A DNA stretch of 64,000 nucleotides from Adenanthera pavonina. Lineage: Eukaryota > Streptophyta > Magnoliopsida > Fabales > Fabaceae. Both the position numbers and the translations under genes were made by a program. The stretch is taken from positions 20,616,827 through 20,680,826 of the forward strand of contig JAIVEN010000004.1 of NCBI GenBank assembly GCA_026686845.1, in the 5' to 3' direction. Positions 37,991 to 48,044 of this stretch are shown piece after piece. Each line of letters begins with the position of its first letter. Position 1 is the stretch's first letter. The notes under the pieces were generated by a model. The model was not told where the DNA came from and searched no databases. It saw only the letters and a program-made list of their open reading frames with translations.

Positions 37991-40318
37991 TGGTGATTTA
38001 ACAAGAAAGGATGAAAATTAAGATGACGTGTTGGATGGACATATACACAGACTATTAACATCATATGGAGAAAAAGAAGATTCAGATTGAGTATATCACT
38101 CAGTAAGACCATGGGTCTTACCTTTTATAATTTCCTTTCCCTCAATTTTCTTTTCCGATGACTACTTTGTTTTCTTCTTTACTATTTGCCCTTTTATACC
38201 GAGGGTAATTCCTAGATTGCCAACTTTTACACTCTATTCCTGTTCATTGTATCATTCCCCATATAATGTATCATAGATTGATCTAATTCAGATGTAATAA
38301 TTACTGCCTAATCCTTGTCATAAAACTTTGTTGCTAATGTCACTTGTTAATCCCCTCAGTATATATATCATTATATTAGTTCCTAAAAATTTAGCCCATT
38401 AACTCTATCTTAGCCCAAAGTATTTATATTGTTAAAATTTAACCCACTTACGCATTAAAATAAAACGCTCTTTAATTTTTTATATATTTTTTTATTATTA
38501 TTATTTTTTATTGCTTACATATTTCCTGAATAATGTTACTTCATAATTACCTTAATATTAATTTATTAATATTATTGTTTTGAGAGTGTAACAAATTCTA
38601 TACCATATTCTATTGGATTTAGCTCATTAAGAGCCTCATTTTGACTATATTTTTTTATCTTTATAAAAATACCCTTGATCTGAGATAATTTATAATTTTT
38701 AAAATTTTTGGGTAAATATATGTAATTTCTCAAACTTTTTGTTTTCTTTTCCCCTTTTACGCACTTTTTTAAGGGGCTAAAATGTGAGAATTCTTATTTT
38801 TTATGACTAAAATATAATTTTTTTCATTTTTTTATTTAACCAGAAAAAATGATATCTTTACCCTTCTTTACACTTAACAATATTTCTTTATTTTTCTAAT
38901 TACTTATGCATTTTATGATAACAACATTTTTCCTTGGGATTTAAATACAATATTCACATATTACTTCTAATATGAGAAATGACTGTTGTACCCCTCAGCC
39001 GCGTTAAAATGTAATTATTCATTCTTCTAGGTACTTTCTTGTAATTTTACTTAAAGACCAATTTTATTATTTCTTTTTACACTATACACATTAGCTTTTA
39101 AATTGGTCTATCTCTCAATCTACACCTCTTATCCCATTGCGCTAAGCTCGAGATGAGCTTCCATTCAAGTGGTATATTGTATATCTTTCAAAGGTAAGTT
39201 CCGAAATTAATTTTTATTAAGCACCGTATAAAAAATTAATTCCAATTAAGGACAAAATATATTTTCTTTCAAAAATTAGAGGAGAAATTAATTCCTTTTA
39301 AAGTTTTAAAGTTAGAGTATATAACTTTTTTGATTTGTTTCATTTCCCATTTTTTCATACATTTTATTGCATTCCCTTAAAAATTGGAATATTACAATGG
39401 CCAAGAAATTAGTAGATTCTAGTGTTATTGAAGAAGAACTAGTTAAAACTCGAGAAAAGGAAGCTGCGAAGCAACGCCTAAAAAGAAAGGTTCGTTCTGT
39501 GTTCATGGATGGTACCAAAATAGAAAAGCAAAATGACGATGACTAGATAGCTAGTGAACAAGAAGAAGGAAGAAAGCAAAAAAAATCCCACAAAGAAAGC
39601 AAAAATCATTTCTCCATCTTCAACTCGTACTAGCTCGTTAAAGCCCACTGCCTCTGCCATAGCCTTTCATTCTCCATCAGCTAGTGGTGTCATAGAACTA
39701 CCACCAGAAGGTATGATAACTGAAAGCTTGTCCTTAGGCATGAACAAAAAAAAGAAGTATGATGAAAAGTTTGCTAAAAAGACATTATGCAACCAATATT
39801 GGATATGGTTTGACTTTCTATGCAAAAACAAGTTTGATATTATTGAGATCTTAGATAGATTTGCATCATGGCTTGAGCTGAGAATATCATATACTGAGTC
39901 AGTGGTACAAACCTTCTTCTACAATATGAGTTTCAGTAAGAAGGAGACTGAGTTTTCCACAGTAGTTGGTGGTCGAACTATTGTTGTGAATCCACATGCC
40001 CTATTTGACTAGTTGGATTGGTCTGAATCTAAACTAGAGCCTGCGGAATCCTACACCAAGTTAGAGCTGTATCAAACAGTCATGGAGACCACCAAGACTC
40101 TAGGAAAATACAAGCTTAGGACCTCTGATTTGCCCATCAAATTCGAAGTTTTTCACTACCTCCTCACCAGAATCTTAGTGAACAAAGCCTTTAGCTTTGG
40201 ACATCTCACTGAAATTGAATCAAAGTTGATGACAGGGTTGATCAAGAAGACCTTTATTGACATAGTTGGCTTGATTATTCTTAATTTATTTAATTTGATT
40301 AAAAGAAGCTTATATTAA

Positions 40319-40520
40319 GAACTGGAGGGGGTAGTAACTTACTCAATCCATTTCAAAATATAGGTTAGTTTAGTATGAAATGAAATTTTAAAATATAAGC
40401 CATTTAATTAAAAATTTAGTGATAATTACATTGAGTATTTGACTTTTTTTTTTTTATGCTAGAAAGAGATTAAAAGAAATAGTAGCAATTAAGATGAAAT
40501 AATTTAATGGGAGTAGCTTT
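40319..40520. repeat. Possible Stowaway-like MITE remnant
   Basis: TTACTCAATCCATTTCAAAATATAG at 40340 resembles the CTCC(C)TCCGTTTCAAAATA terminus of plant Stowaway-type elements, and GGGAGTAG at 40509-40516 could be the opposite end. The rest does not fold obviously. It sits where copia E sequence stops and host sequence starts. Confidence 0.25.
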
Positions 40521-41004
40521 GAAAAAATATGATAATTTTTGAAAAAACTAAGATACATAACTAATTTTATTTACTCTGTTGTATGATAATAAGATTGTTA
40601 AATTGGCCTAATATTTTGAAGAATGGAGTGCTGAACAAAAGGCCGTAAATTTTGGTTTATTCAAATATGAAACAAAAATTGGTGGACCCAAAGTTATTTA
40701 TCCTCATGAACCTACCTCGTATAAATCACAATAAAAATAATAGAAAGGCTTTCTTCTCCCCTACCCATACTCGAAGCCGCGACGACCCACGCGGACGTTG
40801 AGATGGATTGAAGTCGTGCCCACGACCCGCGCCTCCCTCGCCGTCGTTCTCGTCGGCCACCACCACGCTTTTTTGCTTTTCATCTCCTCTCCCCCTTTTC
40901 CTCTTTTCAGGATTCCTCTCCCACTCCGTTTCGGCACGAGCCGTCTGAAAAGCTTTGATTTGATCCCTAACCGGGAAAGTGAGAGTGAAACAACACGTAA
41001 TTAG

Positions 41005-42110
41005 ATGGCGAGAGAGCAATCCACGAAGGTAATATCTCTGGGTTTCGAATTACTCCATTTTGTTCGGTCTGAGTAAAGATGGATTTTTTTTTCTTTTTCC
41101 TCTTTGGTTTGATTATGATAGAAGAACTGTGTTGATTTGGGTTTATCTTAGATGATGCATAAAAGGGTCCGTCGTTTGCTTCTGGTCCATCACTATTCAG
41201 TTTCGTCACTCATCTGATTGGATAATGCTTTGTATGCTCTGTTTTCGACAAAAATACAACTGGCTGGGTTTGTTATGATGTAATTTTGATATGATTTTTT
41301 AGTTATAATACTTTTCTATGTGCCTAGAACGTTAGGTGAAATTGTGCTCAAGTTTTGATTATGTGAGCTATGAATATGATAAAATTCTAAAATGTTGGAG
41401 ATAAGTCTCGCTTTTTTCCTTTCTCGGAGCATAAATTCTGGAATTCTGCAATATCAATTTTCAGAGACAAGACAGCCCCAAATGATTGTTGCACATATTA
41501 TTCTGTAGTTGTTCAGCTGATAAGTCAAATCACTTTTAGTTTCTTTGATAGGTGCGGTTTTCTTGGGTATAAAATACTAAAAATAGAAGCAGTAATATCA
41601 ATCTGAATTCAATTTTGTCCACAGCGAAATATCTTTTTGGCTTAATTTCAGTTCTACACTGGAAATATATAACTTTTGTGTATGATATTTAAAAAACTGA
41701 AATGCACTTCATATCTGAGCAGTTTGTGAAGAAGTTTTGAGATAAAGTTATTGTACACCGTCGGTATTTCTGTCAAATTCTTAATGGGTTTCAGTTTCAT
41801 TGTCAATAATATAATGGAATATAAACAATATCATGAGTCATATTAATGGAATTATTAAATTTCGTTCTTATGATCTCTACAGAAGTGATGGCATGACAAG
41901 CACTGTGCGCTCTCATTTTGCTTTTATATTCTTCTGGTTGTTGCTGTGGATTTGCAGACTTCAGTATCTTCCACTTATACAATCTCGCATTTTCTGTAGA
42001 GGACATTATTTATTGTGTTTAACCTGATATTTTGTGGATAGGCAGTGAATGCAATTCTTTTGACATTTGATGGTGTTGATATAATGGGTAAGAGGCTCCG
42101 TGTTTGTTAG
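41005..42110 (+). CDS. Possible 5' exons of an unidentified host gene
   Basis: The region 40740-41004 is pyrimidine-rich with CG-rich patches, unlike the surrounding repeats, and resembles a promoter plus 5' leader. An ATG at 41005 opens MAREQSTK and is followed by a good splice donor (AAG|GTAATA at 41029). In phase, after an acceptor at 42041 (GGATAG|GCAGTG), comes AVNAILLTFDGVDIMGKRLR and a TAG at 42108-42110; a donor-like GTAAGA at 42088 offers an alternative. The second segment is faintly like the end of an RRM domain (FDGVDIMGKRLRV). No further exon was found, and a G solo LTR lies downstream at 42932. This may be a truncated gene, a short ORF or chance. Confidence 0.22.
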
Positions 42111-42931
42111 GCCCATTTAGAGTAAAAATAATAAATACATTAAAAATAAAATGTCTCCTTTGGAATTTATATAAAAAGTAAAAAAATAATAATAATGTTA
42201 ATTACAACAAAAATAAAAAATAAAAAAATCCAAAGATATGGAAAAGATTAAATACAAATTATTCCAGAATTATCTCTAAAGGTTTTATAATTTTGAGGAT
42301 CATCTTCTAATTAGAATATATAATAAAATTAAAATAAAAATAACTTAAAAAAGTAGATAAAAACAATGTCTAAGGATTATCCTAAGATTTTGCTAACTTC
42401 CCTGTACACAAGATTTTTAAAGAAAAAAATATAAAGAAGAAAGAAAATAAAGGAATCAAAACTATTTATCAATTATGTATAATATCTTTAAATATTTTTT
42501 TAAAGATCTTTAGCTAAAAAAGAGGAGAGCTAATAATTATTAAAGGGATAAGATATTGAAATATTTTACAGAGACATAATTCATTTGTCAAATATGTTTA
42601 TTCATAAGATTTTTAAGAATTCTTCAAATAAACAAATATGTAGCTAGTTTCCAGTAAATAGGAGACTTGAGAATATGGGTAGGGGATCAAGAAAACTAGA
42701 GCTGTGGTGCAAAGAGAAAAAGAGAGTTTGGGAGAAGAGTGATCAAGAAATATAGAGTTAGAAGGTCAAGAGAATTAAAGAGATAACAAAAATAGAGGAG
42801 AAAAGGATCAAGAGTAAATTCATGTATAGTGTGCTCCATGTTTAATCTGCATAGGTAAGATCGTGTTGTTTAATCTGCATAGGTAAGATCGTGTCTTCTA
42901 TATTTCATATCACAAAGTTATGCTTTCTTTG
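42111..42931. other. AT-rich intergenic or intronic DNA with a 28-bp tandem duplication
   Basis: No gene is seen. At 42841-42896 a 28-bp unit containing TTTAATCTGCATAGGTAAGA is present twice in tandem (starts at 42841 and 42869). Each copy carries a splice-donor-like ATAG|GTAAGA. The rest is AT- and GA-rich. Confidence 0.6.
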
Positions 42932-45055
42932 TATAACACTTTATTTCAATACACCTCCTTACTTGACTAAAACTTTCAACAATCAACTAAACACTGCCCA
43001 AATATTTCAAATGAACCTTCCAAAACATTCGGACAGCAGAAAATGTCACAAAATACTTCAAGAACACCAGAACAGCCGAAACAGACTGCAGGGTCCCAGC
43101 CGCTACAGTACCACCACAGCGATAGTGCCCTCGGATTCCTTAGAGCCGTGGCCTGGCCTTGGTGCCGTGGCGCTGCAGCGCCCCCTTACTGATGCCATAT
43201 CAGTAAAAGTTCAACTTTTGGGGCAAACTTCTGACGCACATAACTTCTCGCTCAGACCTCCGAATAATCTGATTTCAATTTATACAAGTCAATCTTGTCT
43301 CAATCTAATCATGAACATTAATTTCACCTTAATCCATCTCTGTATGGAGATTTTGGACATACGATACTGTTTTGACTATTTTTTGACCAAAACTCACCAC
43401 AAACCTCGTCCAATTGCCACCGAAAGCAAATGGACACTCAGAGACCATTCACACTGGTCTTAATCTATTCAACCAACTTGTTCAAAGAGGTTTGATCTCA
43501 AAGGAATCACTCATCTAAGATTTGACTCCCCTTAAACCCCAATTGACAGAATGGGTGAAATGCCCTAAAACACACTAACAAGGCTCAATTCCGCCTTTGA
43601 GCACATAAATACTACCATATTGTCTCCTTAACACCACGAACCGTACATGCATCACAATAATACCATTCCACATCAATAACATTCATCATCATTACAGTCT
43701 TCCAGTTTCCCAAGGCAATTATAAACACTCTTATCCTACTTGGTACAATGTACATAACCATATACACATACATTACATAGACTTGGTATTCCCACGTTCG
43801 GTATACTACTCCCTTGTCTTCTCAAGACTAGTGCCAGAACCTTTATCTGAAATGTTTGTTCATGGGAAATAGAGTGTGAGACAATGTCTCAGTAACCGGA
43901 GACAGTCAAACACACACACACACACATATATATACATAACTCATACAATAATCTCATTAATGTAATATGAAATGAAATACATGTCTCCCTCACACACAGC
44001 TAGAACGAGTTGTCCTCATAACAGGACATTTCATACAGGTAATTCCCTTCCAGCAATCGATGAAGACTGATTCCAAGACATCACCACGCTCACCTCCCAC
44101 TAGTGCACCGGTTCAAAGGTAACGCTAGCGTTCGGATCGTGATCCTCCTTCCCCTTTCCCATCGCGAATTGCTCAGGTTGTGAATACAAATAATACAAAC
44201 ACCCAGTTATCTCAGGTTGTGAATACCAAACACATGCGATTCCAAGAGCTTTTTGAGTTGTCCAACACACTTGTATCCCTTTCGGTCAACCAAACAATCA
44301 CTACAATGTCACAAAATCTTTAATCAACATACAATCCAAATATCCAAATTCCATAATTCAACCAATTAGGTCTAACCTAAGGTTCCAACACCATTTCCAT
44401 ACATCATTAAGCTTCTAGAGACCATCCAAACTCTAATTAATCACCCACACCTTGGATTCCATACAATCTCTAACAATTTCAACCTAGGGTTAAGCTTAAA
44501 TCAAGCATACTCATTCTAAAACTCACACTCAAGCATCACACATGCCAAATTACACTCCATTAATCCTATTTCATCCATTTTAATCAGTGGATTTCGGCCA
44601 AAACTGAAAATCCCAAAATATAATTGAAAAATCTCAACTTAAAACTGAAGAAAATGGAGAGGAGGAGTAGAAACTACTTACCAATGAAAATCTAAGCTCT
44701 AGGAGTTCGAAAATCACTCCCCTTGGTTGAAATCACGAACCCTAGTAGAACCCTTCGTCACTCCCTCTATTTTCCTTTCATTTGTTCTTCCGAAATGTTT
44801 TTGGTTTGTACTAATTTCTCGATTCCGGCTGCAACTCCAGTTAGTTGGCTGCGGCGTGAATGCTCTCGGCTTGAAGAATTCCTACAAATCGCAGCTCGCT
44901 CGCCACGGCAGCCTTGTCTTGCGCCTCTACGTGGAACTCTTTTTCTCCACTTTTATTCTTTCCTCTGTCCTGACCCTTCCGGTATTGCACACAACGCCAA
45001 ATAAACTTGGTTATCTGGAGACTGAGTTAGAGACAATATAATGAGGGTTGTTACA
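42932..45055 (-). mobile_element. G-family solo LTR with target duplication CTTTG and internal deletion
   Basis: It runs from TATAACACTTTATT to GAGGGTTGTTACA, flanked by CTTTG (42927-42931 and 45056-45060). At 2124 bp it is about 350-400 bp shorter than its relatives: the CATCA-rich zone and hairpin are missing. At the deletion point the 16-mer CTCAGGTTGTGAATAC occurs twice (about 44173 and 44212), so the deletion or repair used or created a direct repeat. The ORFs at 42891-43463 and 44723-45041 are LTR shadows. Confidence 0.92.
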
Positions 45056-45060
45056 CTTTG

Positions 45061-46085
45061 AGCTTTTGCCTCTTTAATGCTTGCATATAGCACACGTTAA
45101 TGTCTAAGAAGCATGTGTTAGCAGAGGTGATATACTAATGTATATTGTGGTCATGATTTACGGTGGAACCCTCTCTTTTTATCCTTTAATAATCAAAGCT
45201 TGATCACTACGTACACAGTAAAATTAATTAGAAAAACTTTGTGAACTGATATTAGTAGTATCTCCAATTGTCCGTATTGCATTGTGTTTTAAGATGGGCA
45301 CTATAGCGTAGGGTTTGATCTTTCCTATCAGCTACGTTTTATCATCTCGTTTTCTCCTCACGAGTATTATATGATTCTCCTACTTTCATCTCTATTTCGT
45401 ATTGATGTTTGTCATGAGAGATGTGATGCAGGAAAAGGGGGAAGATAGTGTAGATGCATAAAGAAAATAGGAGGGAGAAGCACAAGAATCCTAGGGGGAG
45501 AGAAATTTACTGAAAAAATCTCAATTTTTTATTGATCTCAATAGGCAAAACTGAAAACAAATAAGTAATCTTGTGGCTTATTTATAGATCTCCAAATCTA
45601 AATTTAGATAGAATCCTAAAAGGATAGAACTCTTTTCAAGATATTTTAAATCCAAACAAAAGATAATATGAAATTAAAAATGAAGTAATCCTAAAAAGAT
45701 AAAAATAAAATTCTAATTATCATAATATTAATTAAATTCCTAAAAATAATTTCAAAAAAATCATTCAAATATTTTTTCTTGTTCTAGGTTAAATCTTCAA
45801 ATTTCCATCAAGATGCTGATGCCTCCATGGCATATAGACTGTTAGGCAGTAAGAGACAATTTCACCATGAATCCAAGTAGTTTATTTATTTATTTTTTTC
45901 CCAAAAGGATTGTGAGTGATAATTTCACTGTGTAATCTAGATGATTTTTTCCCATTTTAAAAGATCTATTTCTATTGAGTATGCATGTCCACTTATAATC
46001 GGTCTCAACTGATCGTGAGTGCCAATTTCACCACATGTTCAATAACATTTAGTGATGGTTCATTTATCCACTTCAGTCTCCGCAC
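45061..46085. other. Upstream region of the L33 gene
   Basis: No ORF of note is present. The stretch 45430-45800, with CTCAATTTTTTATTGATCTC followed by GGCTTATTTATAGA and AT-rich repeats, looks like the decayed reverse of a small copia LTR (a TATA box read on the minus strand). The 300 bp before the gene contain repeated TTTCACC..GTGATAATTTCAC segments. Confidence 0.4.
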
Positions 46086-46092
46086 TATAAAA
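46086..46092 (+). promoter_or_regulatory. TATA box of the L33 gene
   Basis: TATAAAA in CGCACTATAAAATTAG predicts a transcript start near 46115-46120. That excludes the in-frame ATG at 46097 and favours the ATG at 46169. Confidence 0.55.
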
Positions 46093-46168
46093 TTAGTTGC
46101 CTTTTGAACGTGTTAAGGTTGTCCATGGTAGGTTTGGTAATTATATGTCTTTACAGAAAGGATATTCA

Positions 46169-46646
46169 ATGGCCATGGTATCCTCATTATCAGTCCCTTA
46201 TTGCGGGTCCAGAATCTTATTTGGTGTCCATGGCAAAGATAATTTCACCTACAGGAAGGATATTATTCCATGGCAATGGCCAAGGCATCCAAACGCTGTC
46301 TTTTCTCCCATCATAATGTCACCCGCCAGATCAACCATTTCTGTTCAGTTGGCAAAGAAAAACGAATCTAAATTTTTCGGACAAAAGGTAGCAGAAATAA
46401 AAACTTCTAGTTGAAAAGTTAATTTTTCCTTCACTCACTAAATTTTTCCTTTCTTACTCTACTTTATAGTCTCGCTCGAAGCATTCCAAGGAGAAGCGGA
46501 TAGGGGTTACTTTGGAATGTACAAGTTGTGCTCAAAGAACGTATGATACTCAAAAGAATAGAGGGAATACGCCTGATGCATTGCAATTGAGAAAATTTTG
46601 TCCCTCGTGTCACAAACATACAATTCACATGGAGGTAAAGAAATGA
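46169..46646 (+). CDS. rpl33: Nuclear gene for plastid-type 50S ribosomal protein L33 (two exons)
   Basis: Exon 1 is 46169-46387 (73 codons), the intron is 46388-46469 (82 bp, GT..AG, pyrimidine-rich acceptor) and exon 2 is 46470-46646 (58 codons plus TGA). Both joins are in phase 0, giving 131 residues. Exon 2 is a zinc-ribbon L33: ECTSC (Cys 90 and 93), TQKNRGNTP, LRKFCPSCHKHTIHMEVKK (Cys 117 and 120). It closely resembles the plastid-encoded protein (LRKFCPYCYKHTIHGEIKK), not the Cys-less mitochondrial L33. Exon 1 begins MAMVSSLSVPYCGSRI, Ser- and basic-rich, like a plastid transit peptide. The part between the first CxxC and TQKNR is about 8 residues shorter than in plastid L33. Inferred role: large subunit of the chloroplast ribosome, imported from the cytosol. 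The next ATG upstream (46097) is too close to the TATA box. The frame is intact; expression is unproven. Confidence 0.75.
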
Positions 46647-48044
46647 GGACGGGGAGATAAAGGATGAGAGAAATGGGGTAACAAGTAAGGATGAGGATTA
46701 CAATGGTGAAAAGAAGTCAGAATAAACAAATTTTACAATCCGTTTGGGTTTGGGGAAAAAAGGAGAAGAGGGAAATTAGGAGAGAAAATAAAAGGAAACT
46801 TAGACACTCCTTTATTAGTTCATCCTTAGTTTCTTTTCTAATATTCCTTTCCACCCCCTTATTGTTCCCTCTTTCCAAACAGAGTGTTAAGGCTAGAGAG
46901 TGTGTATTTGATCTTAGTATTAAGCTTGCTTTGTTTTTTCATGCTTTAAGAATGTAGGAGAATGATATATATACCTTCATGTAGTCAAGAGTTAGTGGAG
47001 GCAGTTCTGAAATTCTGGAACACTTGGCTTTATTGCTTTTTAGTGAGTTTTTGCTTGAAAAATTGCTTAGTTATGTAAACTTCTTCTGGACTCAATGTTT
47101 TTTTTTTCTGGAAAAGGTAGCTCTCTATTCTGGAAAACTTCTGATGATAAACTCTTAAATAACATTTTTCATGAAAAAAATTGTAACTTTTCATGGAAAA
47201 TTTGTGAACAAGAAATTTTAAAGAACGACCCTGTTTTGAGGTGCCCTATTGAGTCTGAGTATATATATTACTTATAATTCAATTCCAGCAGCGTTTCATT
47301 GGTATACAATGGAAAACTTGCAGTTGTGTATGTGAATTTACCCTGTTTTCATGGTAAATGAAAGGGCATTTTTCATTTACCTCGACATTCACTTTAATTG
47401 TGTAGGGTATTATAAAATCTTCTCAATGGATGACACTGACATAATATCTTTTTCATGAGATATTTCATATTAATATTTACCTAAATATAGGAAATTGTAA
47501 CTAATTAATTTCAAAATTAGCCGATCAATAATTAAGTTTATGGAACCATTCCTGTTTTCCTTGATTTGAATTTGATGAGTACAATTTTTCAACATTATCT
47601 GATAATTATTAATTAAAAATTTTTTACATCAACAATTTCATAAGTCAATCGAAATTACCATTGGAAGATGTTTTAGTCACTACAACTTCTTAATCTAAAT
47701 TGATAGATTAAAATATTTACATCATTTTTACGACAAACTAATTTTGTATTTCATTAACCCAACCATCACTCCAAATATTGTTCAATGAGTTTCGTTCAAA
47801 ATCTTATTGACCATTATGGGGAATTTATGTTTGACTGAAAATTCAAAAAAGCTGCTACACACACTGACAATCTCCCGCTTGACCCTTGTAAAATTAATGA
47901 ATTTCTTATTAAAATTATAATTATAAACAGAATTTGTTTGCTTTTCAAGGAAATGAGCAAGGATAATACAATAACTTCAATTGCTTGGTGAAACAGAAAA
48001 CAGTCGAACCCTCAAACAATTAAATGAAAAATAAACAGATTTAA
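46647..48044. other. 3' flank of the L33 gene and intergenic DNA
   Basis: This is AT-rich with no convincing gene; the ORFs at 46691-46957 and 47095-47277 have no recognisable features. The first few hundred bases are presumably the 3' untranslated region of L33. Confidence 0.5.

Larger units (their letters stand above)
36299..38570. mobile_element. Unclassified 2.3-kb insertion in the R LTR
   Basis: The R LTR reads CCCAATAAATAT up to 36298 and resumes near 38571 (ATTATTGTTTTGAGAGTG; compare 2323-2345). The near-repeats AATATAAT and AATATTAT at the edges could be an 8-bp target duplication but lie in AT-rich DNA. I see no terminal inverted repeats, LTRs or transposase. It contains a proline-rich ORF on the minus strand, splice-like signals and a local tandem repeat. 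Confidence 0.5.
33778..39396 (-). mobile_element. R-family solo LTR with target duplication ATGGC, carrying a 2.3-kb insertion
   Basis: It starts TATAACACCTTAAAC and ends TTGGAATATTACA, and is flanked by ATGGC at 33773-33777 and 39397-39401. Removing the LTR and one ATGGC reconnects the env-like frame. Without the insertion at about 36299-38570 it is about 3.34 kb, the size of the R1 LTR. It is in the same minus orientation as all R LTRs in the window. Confidence 0.92.
33755..40318 (+). pseudogene. Env-like / PF20167-like ORF of copia E, split by an R solo LTR
   Basis: The start codon (33755) begins MARTKA, as is common for env-like ORFs of Sireviruses. Eight codons in, the R LTR (33778-39396) interrupts it; the frame resumes at 39402 with KKLVDSSVIEEELVK and runs to a TAG at 39544. 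A frameshift moves the main body to 39554-40012. After a TAG at 40010 the same frame continues to 40318. The carboxy part (LPIKFEVFHYLLTRIL..LIKKTFIDIVGLI) resembles the putative plant transposon protein family PF20167, found as a third ORF in large plant copia and gypsy elements. Any role in entry is hypothetical for plants. The downstream end and the 3' LTR of E are missing. Family assignment is from memory of the pattern. Confidence 0.65.

Noticed and set aside
39554..40318. Host gene encoding a 250-residue protein
   Set aside because: The frame joins to MARTKA.. across a solo LTR and lies downstream of copia pol; it is better explained as a retroelement ORF.
46097..46168. Upstream in-frame ATG as the start of the L33 protein
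   Set aside because: It lies about 10 bp from the TATA box, before the expected transcript start; the ATG at 46169 begins a typical transit-peptide sequence.
41005..46646. Joining the 41005 exon (MAREQSTK) directly to L33 exon 2
   Set aside because: The phase would fit, but it needs a 5.4-kb intron containing a solo LTR and skips the well-formed exon at 46169-46387.
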